DNA from: an uncultured Eggerthella sp.
Lineage (GTDB): Bacteria > Actinomycetota > Coriobacteriia > Coriobacteriales > Eggerthellaceae
DNA: 17,613 nucleotides
Reading direction: 5' to 3'
NCBI GenBank assembly: GCA_958431815.1
Contig: CAUASB010000019.1
Coordinates: forward strand, 1 to 17,613
Below are positions 13,559 through 17,613 of the stretch, in pieces; positions within the stretch are counted from its first letter, which is position 1; each line of letters starts with the position of its first letter. Position numbers and translations under genes: made by a program. The notes under the pieces were generated by a model that worked only from the letters and a program-made list of their open reading frames with translations, had not been told where the DNA came from and searched no databases.

Positions 13559-15612
13559 CTACACGTACTCTTCCAAATCGAGCAGCATCATGGAAACGTT
13601 GTCGCGCATATCCTTTGCCTGAGCACGCGTGAGGTTGCCCGAAGCATAGAAGTCCTGAATAACCTCAAGCTCGAACTGCAGGCCGCGGCGTTGGATATCG
13701 TCGATGCTTACCGTGGCGTTTTCCACTGCCTCAGATGTCATGGTGGCATCGTCTTCGCGGTCGAACACCGAAAGGGCACGTTCATGGTTGATCATGAGCT
13801 TTGCCACAACCTCGCTCGGGTAATCAGGATTGTTCACCAGCTTCTGCAGGTACTCGACGGCATACCGTTCGGCAAGCTCGCGTACCTTGTCCATCGATTC
13901 GTGGTCTTCGCTGCTGCCCGGCGTGAACACGCCTTTGATGCTGCGCACCGCCATGGCAAATGTGCTGCGCAAACGGGCATAGCGGAGCCCCGCCGCATAC
14001 GACGTCTTTTCCTTCGAATGGGCAATGAGCGCCTTCTGCTTCGTAAGGCGGCGCAGGTATTCGAAGGCATCGAAGGCCTCCACTTCCCTACGCTCCACCG
14101 CGGCAATAAGCTGCTCTACCTGATAGTCGATAACCTCGATGCGAAGTTTCGCCACCGCAGGCTCGTCCAAATCGGCAACCGAGCGAATGGTGCGGATGCG
14201 GTTGTTGTACGACGAAACGACGATCTTCGTCTCGCGGTCGTTTTCCTCGGTCGAATCGGCCATCAAACGCTCGATAACGGTGCGCATGATCTCGATTTTC
14301 GTGCGCATCAGTTCCTCAACCTCATCTTCGTCGGCCTCGGACTCTTCCTTGGGGGCCAACACAGGAAGCAGGAAATTTGCCAGCAACAGCGTGCACACGA
14401 TAACGCCCGAAGCAAGGAAGATGATGAGGGAGCGCTGCGGGAAGGTGGATCCGTCGGCAAGCAAGAACGGGATGGTGAACGCGATGGAAAGCGTGATGGC
14501 GCCCTTCGGCCCGCCCACCGTGGTAACAAGCGAGCTTTTCACCATGCGCCAGCTGAACTTGTCGCGCTTGCCGGTAGCAGGGTTCTTGATAAGGCGCGTC
14601 ATAACAAGCGCCCATGCGAAACGCAGGAGCACGATAAGGGCCGTGAGCAGCAAAACGTAGCCGATAAGCACGAAATTGTTGATGTAGAGGTTGTCCCACG
14701 TGCTCTGCATGGCGTTGGGAAGCTGAATGCCCAAAAGGACGAACACCACGCCGTTCAGCACGAAGCCGATTACCTTCCACACACTGGTAAGGGCGATGTT
14801 CAAGCGCGACTGGTAGGGCGAGATTTTACGGTCACGGAACATCGACCAGACAATGCCACATGCAACCACCGCAAGGATGCCCGAAACGCCTACCAGTTCC
14901 GAGAACAAGTACACCACAAGGGGCATGGAAACTTCGAACAGCACATGGAACGTCACGTTGTCCAAGCCCATTTCGCGGATGCGCTTGCTGAAGAAAAGGA
15001 ACACGCCCGCCAACACGATGCCAAGGGCAATACCGCCTACGAAGCCAACGGCAAATGAGGTTGCCGCATCGGCAAGAGAAAAGGCACCGGTAACTGCAGC
15101 GGAAACCGCAAACTGGAACGAGACAACGCCCGACGCATCGTTGATCAGGGCCTCGCCCTGCAGAATGGCACCTTCGCGCTTGCCCAGCTTCGCTTCCTTC
15201 TTAAGCGCCTGCACCGCCACCGCATCGGTGGGGCCAAGCGCCGCACCCAGGGCGAAAGCAGCCGCAAGCGGAATGGAGGGCACGAGCCAGTGCAGGACAA
15301 AGCCCACGCACAGCGTGATAACCACCACCAAACCGATGGCGAACGAGACAATGGTGACCTTGTTGTCCCATAGGTTCTTCTTATCGGCTTCCAACGCATC
15401 GTTGAACAGCAGCGGCGCGATGAACAGCACCAGGAACAGCTCTGGGTCAAGATTCACCTCAATGGGCGAAATAGCCAGCATGGCAATGCCGATGCCCAAG
15501 GCAATTTGGATAAGAGGGGAAGAAACGCGTGGGACAACCTGTTCAAGAATGGAAGAGAGCAAAACGGCCAACAACAGCATTAAGACGAGCTCAAAAACTT
15601 CCACAGGCATCC
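13559..15612 (-). CDS. Na+/H+ antiporter, CPA1 (NhaP/NHE-like) family
   Basis: A protein of about 683 aa: an inner-membrane cation/proton exchanger domain (about 1-420, 12 or so helices) followed by a 260-residue charged, helical cytosolic tail beginning with an acidic patch (KEESEADEDEVEEL). The helix 5 motif INDASGVV (156-163, with the Asn-Asp pair typical of electroneutral CPA1 exchangers), GPTDAVAV in the preceding helix (126-133), and GGPKGAITLS support the call. It probably exports Na+ or K+ for pH and salt control; ion choice cannot be read. Start choice is uncertain: ATG 15612 has GGGGG abutting it, a GTG at 15606 has better spacing from that G run, and a TTG at 15622 has no SD. It is the first gene of the unit leading into uvrC. 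No strong promoter is seen in 15613-15705. Confidence 0.9.
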
Positions 15613-15705
15613 CCCAGCGCAAACGATAAAGATACTCTTCTAAAGTAACCCAGACCTAACCGGCAAAAGCCCTACCAAAACAATCGACAGAAAAACCCAA
15701 CACGC

Positions 15706-15741
15706 AAAAAAGGCTCGGGCAGACAACCTACCCGAGCCTTT
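15706..15741 (-). terminator. Rho-independent terminator downstream of first GNAT gene
   Basis: An 11-bp stem AAAGGCTCGGG/CCCGAGCCTTT (15709-15719, 15731-15741) with an 11-base loop, ending in TTTTTT on the minus strand (15706-15711). It separates the acetyltransferase gene from the antiporter unit. Confidence 0.92.
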
Positions 15742-15753
15742 GGCGAATATGCT

Positions 15754-16254
15754 TTACAGCAACTTGTCGTATGCGATTTTTCCGCTTCCCTGGAAGATGA
15801 TGGTGCCGCACTGTTTGTAGCCCATCTTGTCCAGGATGTGCTGCATCCTTTTGTTGGGAAAGTCGGTGTCAACGCGAATGGTGTGCACATCGTTTTCAAG
15901 GCAGAACTTTTCGATCAGAGCGAACACCTGATCGGACAGGCCGATGCCGCGGAACTTCGAAGAATAGGCCATGCGATGTACTACAGCGTAGGCATCGGAA
16001 GAGTGCCATGCGCCTTCGATGTTGTCATAGCAGGGCTCGCCGGAAAAATCGATGCACATGTAGGCGGCAATCTGACCGTCGACCTTTACCACATACCCCG
16101 TGCCGTTGGCGATGTCATCTTTGACCGTCTGCAAGGTAGGGTAATCATCGGTCCATTGGGTAAACCCTTGAGCCTTTTGGAATTCCCTTCCCTCGTCAAG
16201 AATCTGATAGCATTCAGACGTTTCATCCGCAGCAGCCTTAACCAGAACGGCCAT
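15754..16254 (-). CDS. GNAT-family N-acetyltransferase
   Basis: A 166-aa soluble enzyme of the GCN5-related acetyltransferase fold, transferring an acetyl group from acetyl-CoA to an unknown amine. VVHRMAYSSKFRGIGLSDQV (91-110) is strand 4 plus the acetyl-CoA pyrophosphate loop (R/Q-x-x-G-x-G type, FRGIGLS). NKRMQHILDKMGYKQCGTI (134-152) is the usual C-terminal helix and strand with a conserved aromatic (Y146). The N-terminal part (DYPTLQTVKDDIANGTGYVV) is typical of a subgroup common in anaerobic Firmicutes and Coriobacteriia. The ATG at 16254 has AAAGGA 6 bases upstream; an upstream ATG at 16362 would add 36 poor residues and overlap the promoter. Substrate unknown. Confidence 0.88.
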   Translation of the reverse strand: MAVLVKAAADETSECYQILDEGREFQKAQGFTQWTDDYPTLQTVKDDIANGTGYVVKVDGQIAAYMCIDFSGEPCYDNIEGAWHSSDAYAVVHRMAYSSKFRGIGLSDQVFALIEKFCLENDVHTIRVDTDFPNKRMQHILDKMGYKQCGTIIFQGSGKIAYDKLL

Positions 16255-16309
16255 TGATGTTCCTTTCACATTGCACTTAGCGAACGCCCCGCAAAGCAGA
16301 GCGCAAACA

Positions 16310-16337
16310 ATCATAGCAAACTGCCCCTCATTGTTCA
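16310..16337 (-). promoter_or_regulatory. Candidate promoter of first GNAT gene
   Basis: On the minus strand TGAACA (16332-16337), a 16-base spacer and TATGAT (16310-16315). The start near 16303 leaves about 50 bases of leader before the ATG at 16254. Confidence 0.45.
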
Positions 16338-16371
16338 TGGAAGCAAAAGCAATGGTGCCCACTGGCGGATG

Positions 16372-16898
16372 CTAGGCGCGAGGCACCAGGTATTCCAGGA
16401 ACACCTGGTCTTCCTCGATCACGCCTTCCAAAAGGCTTTTCCCGTGCCCCGCAATGCGAAAACCCGATTTCAGATAAAGCCCCTTTGCCGGTTCATTATG
16501 CTCATAGGTGTCGATGCGGATAACACGGCATCCAAGGCGCGCTGCTTGATTCTGGGCGAAGCGCACCATTGCACGACCATACCCATGGCCAGCCTTGCGC
16601 GGTGGAATGCACAGCGTATGAACAACCAGACCTCTTCGCCTTCTGCAGGATACTGCCAAGGAACATCGGCGTATTCCTTTGCCTGCGCATAGTTCAAGAT
16701 CATACTGCCGCACACTTCTCCCTCTTCTTCCAGCACATACATCGTGCCAGCAGGAACCGCACGCTTCGGCACCGCAATGGTGGGATAAACCCCCAACTTC
16801 CAATTGGAGTTGCTCCCATGCTCCTGCTCATAAACAAGAAGCTCCGTATAAGTATCAGCAATAGCAGCAATATCCGCTTCCCCAGCAACACGTATCAC
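16372..16898 (-). pseudogene. GNAT-family N-acetyltransferase, frameshifted
   Basis: Two reading frames together make one complete GNAT protein of about 175 aa. The N-terminal part starts at GTG 16898 (MIRVAGEADIAAIADTYTEL; SD GGGGG 5 bases upstream) and is protein-like to VWLF near 16625. The C-terminal part then continues in the -1 frame as VHTLCIPPRKAGHGYGRAMV, with the acetyl-CoA loop GHGYGRA, and later EHNEPAKGLYLKSGFRIAG, with TAG at 16372-16374. Loss of one base at about 16621-16627 explains the switch; EVWL-VHTLCIPP is what the family would show. Unrepaired, translation would run in the wrong frame from there to 16470, losing the acetyl-CoA site. It lies 117 bases upstream of the intact GNAT gene, to which it is only distantly similar. 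Either a decayed gene or a sequence error. Confidence 0.8.
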
Positions 16899-17158
16899 AA
16901 AAGCCCCCTAACAGTCGTATGCGAGGGTAATTTTAGCCTGCTGACCAGAAAGTAAACTAGAAGAGCCCTAGGCGAACACGGAAAATGCGCCTCAGAGCAT
17001 TTACCAACGTAAAAGCAGGTACAGTGAACCGTATCGCAAACGGCGAGGAAAAGAACCAGCAAGTTAAATGAGCAGGTAACTGTTCCCGATGCCCACACAA
17101 GCTGCATCGAGGGAATAAGGACTGCCAACACCTGTTTGAAGAGCGAAGCGATTTCAAA

Positions 17159-17179
17159 CAAAACGCCCGAAAGGGCGTT
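17159..17179 (-). terminator. Terminator-like hairpin, minus strand
   Basis: Read on the minus strand, the 7-bp stem of 17162-17179 is followed by TTTTGTTT, which would end minus-strand transcripts reading through from the tRNA side. The same stem is a GNRA hairpin on the plus strand, so its role is ambiguous. Confidence 0.4.
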
Positions 17180-17210
17180 AGCAAAGCCCTGGTATTGGAC
17201 GAAACAGCGA

Positions 17211-17309
17211 GCGGGAAGCTGACGAGTGCAGATGCCGTGAAAGCGGGCGCCAGGCGTGCTTTGCGCGTCAAGCCCGTTTGGAGCGGCAGCTGTGCCGTCA
17301 GCTTCCCGC
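17211..17309. repeat. Long inverted repeat with 14-bp perfect arms
   Basis: Outer arms GCGGGAAGCTGACG (17211-17224) and CGTCAGCTTCCCGC (17296-17309) are perfect complements. Inside, 17226-17231 pairs with 17290-17295, 17233-17237 with 17284-17288, 17240-17242 with 17277-17279, 17244-17248 with 17272-17276, and 17253-17259 with 17263-17269, leaving a TTT loop. Confidence 0.85.
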
Positions 17310-17332
17310 GCAGCGTCATTACGCCTCAAACG

Positions 17333-17359
17333 AAAAAGCCCGTTCGTTAGAACGGGCTT
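17333..17359 (-). terminator. Rho-independent terminator after truncated tRNA 3' end
   Basis: A perfect 10-bp stem AAGCCCGTTC/GAACGGGCTT (17336-17345, 17350-17359) with loop GTTA, followed by TTTTT on the minus strand. It sits just 3' of the partial tRNA copy at 17365-17387, as a terminator would after a complete tRNA gene. Confidence 0.85.
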
Positions 17360-17364
17360 AAAAC

Positions 17365-17387
17365 AACTGGTGGACCGTCGGGGACTC
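17365..17387 (-). repeat. Duplicate of tRNA-Lys 3' end (23 bp), possible attachment-site remnant
   Basis: Exactly matches 17556-17578, the last 20 bases of tRNA-Lys including CCA plus 3 bases beyond. On its tRNA side (17388 onward) the sequence is not tRNA-like. A directly repeated tRNA 3' end is the classical mark of tyrosine-integrase insertion, but no integrase gene is seen here. Confidence 0.6.
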
Positions 17388-17499
17388 CCGCGGCTTCGCC
17401 GCTCAACCCCTCAAGCTAACGCTTTCGGGACAAAATCCTAAAAATATGCCACTGGCATATTTTCTAAACGGATTTTCACCTCATCGGTTCGAGTCCCCG
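17379..17499. repeat. Palindromic insert bounded by tRNA T-arm inverted repeats
   Basis: CGGGGACTC at 17379-17387 and GAGTCCCCG at 17491-17499 are perfect inverted repeats, both derived from the tRNA-Lys T-arm. Nested inside are AAAATCC/GGATTTT (17432-17438, 17470-17476) and an 11-1-11 palindrome centred at 17452 (17441-17463). A small hairpin GCGGC/GCCGC lies at 17390-17402. The right boundary extends to a 14-base T-arm copy (17486-17499) in the opposite orientation to the tRNA. Confidence 0.55.
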
Positions 17500-17517
17500 T
17501 TACGTTGAACTTTCAAC

Positions 17518-17549
17518 AAAAAAAGAAAAAGCCCCATTGCTGGGGCTTT
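17518..17549 (-). terminator. Rho-independent terminator of tRNA-Lys
   Basis: Stem AAAGCCCC/GGGGCTTT (17528-17535, 17542-17549) with a 6-base loop, then TTTTTCTTTTTTT on the minus strand. It lies 9 bases beyond the tRNA CCA end. Confidence 0.9.
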
Positions 17550-17558
17550 GCTTCTAAC

Positions 17559-17613
17559 TGGTGGACCGTCGGGGACTCGAACCCCGGACCTTGGGATTAA
17601 GAGTCCCCTGCTC
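17559..17613 (-). tRNA. tRNA-Lys (anticodon CTT), 5' part outside the window
   Basis: The minus strand shows the anticodon loop CTCTTAA with anticodon CTT at 17601-17599, the T-arm CGGGG-TTCGAGT-CCCCG, the 3' acceptor strand ACGGTCC (17569-17563), discriminator A and an encoded CCA (17561-17559). The D-arm and 5' acceptor strand lie past the window edge. The outermost pair of the anticodon stem is G-A (17608/17592), a mild oddity. CTT reads AAG codons. Confidence 0.92.

Larger units (their letters stand above)
17083..17309 (+). ncRNA. Candidate structured RNA, including a 99-nt long hairpin
   Basis: Not a recognised RNA family. On the plus strand four hairpins occur in series. The first is 17083-17092 with 17104-17115 (one bulge). 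The second is 17134-17140 with 17153-17159. The third is AACGCCC-GAAA-GGGCGTT (17162-17179), a GNRA tetraloop closed by C-G. The fourth is a foldback at 17211-17309 with about 40 base pairs. Four pairs in the last are G·U only if the plus strand is transcribed, and the GNRA loop also exists only in that orientation. Promoter and 3' end are not identified; the next hairpin (17336-17359) lacks a T tract on this strand. A mobile palindromic DNA repeat is the main alternative. Confidence 0.35.
16899..17558. other. Hairpin-rich noncoding interval next to tRNA-Lys
   Basis: 660 bases with no convincing protein gene. Minus-strand open frames at about 16895-17329 exist in two phases, but neither shows a family or a suitable SD. 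Hairpins follow one another: 16983-17002, 17029-17043, 17083-17115, 17134-17159, 17162-17179, 17211-17309, 17336-17359, 17390-17402, 17432-17476 and 17528-17549. The terminators, the long foldback and the tRNA-derived repeats are listed on their own. Confidence 0.6.

Noticed and set aside
12401..15058. Very long plus-strand open frame (885 codons) opposite uvrC and the antiporter
   Set aside because: It is the antisense of two clearly real genes, is rich in His/Arg/Ala from reversed codon bias, and has no recognisable domain.
17211..17309. Retron msr-msd or CRISPR-like element
   Set aside because: No reverse transcriptase, no cas gene and no regularly spaced direct repeats are in the window; only a single foldback is seen.
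17084..17309. RNase P RNA, tmRNA, 6S or SRP RNA
   Set aside because: I could not find the conserved core sequences of these RNAs (such as the GGAAGCAGC-type SRP loop or the RNase P P4 strands) on either strand.
16895..17329. Minus-strand reading frame of 144 codons with hydrophobic stretches (and a second frame, 16957-17319)
   Set aside because: No SD, no family resemblance, and it overlaps the GNAT start and the long foldback. Two phases are equally open, which suggests base composition rather than coding.

Overview
The window looks like a chromosomal segment of an actinobacterium of moderate GC, most likely class Coriobacteriia (Eggerthellaceae-like). The evidence is the gene order uvrC-rapZ-yvcK-whiA-gapA-pgk-tpiA-secG, which is the classical actinobacterial cluster, a WhiA protein, DUF1292 and CBS/MFS genes, and a two-receiver hybrid histidine kinase of the kind common in gut Coriobacteriia. 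The taxonomic call is inference from gene content, not from a search.

Layout. Positions 2-1656 (+) hold the 3' part of a hybrid sensor kinase broken by a one-base frameshift. A bidirectional terminator (1669-1701) separates it from a minus-strand pair: a DHA2-type MFS exporter and a downstream two-CBS-domain protein. After a 353-bp divergent intergenic region comes a DUF1292 protein (+) and two identical tRNA-Leu(GAG) genes in a 120-bp tandem duplication with a promoter and a terminator. Region 4632-4994 holds a damaged small minus-strand gene candidate and the secG terminator.

From 4951 to 15622 almost everything is on the minus strand. Transcription order is Na+/H+ antiporter, uvrC, rapZ, yvcK, whiA (tightly packed, several overlaps), a terminator, then gapA, an internal terminator or attenuator, pgk, tpiA, and secG with its own strong promoter. 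This joins lower glycolysis (GAPDH, PGK, TPI) to the RapZ/YvcK/WhiA trio, which coordinates envelope precursor metabolism, division and carbon flow in Gram-positive bacteria, and to protein secretion. Upstream lie two minus-strand GNAT acetyltransferase genes, one intact and one frameshifted.

The right end (about 16900-17613) has no convincing protein gene. It holds a series of hairpins, including a 99-nt near-complete foldback whose G·U pairs favour a plus-strand RNA. It also holds a duplicated tRNA-Lys 3' end next to a palindromic insert, and a 5'-truncated tRNA-Lys(CTT) gene running off the window. This tRNA-adjacent region is the most unusual part. Three apparent one-base deletions (kinase, small ORF near 4820, second GNAT) mean that either consensus errors or real gene decay must be considered.
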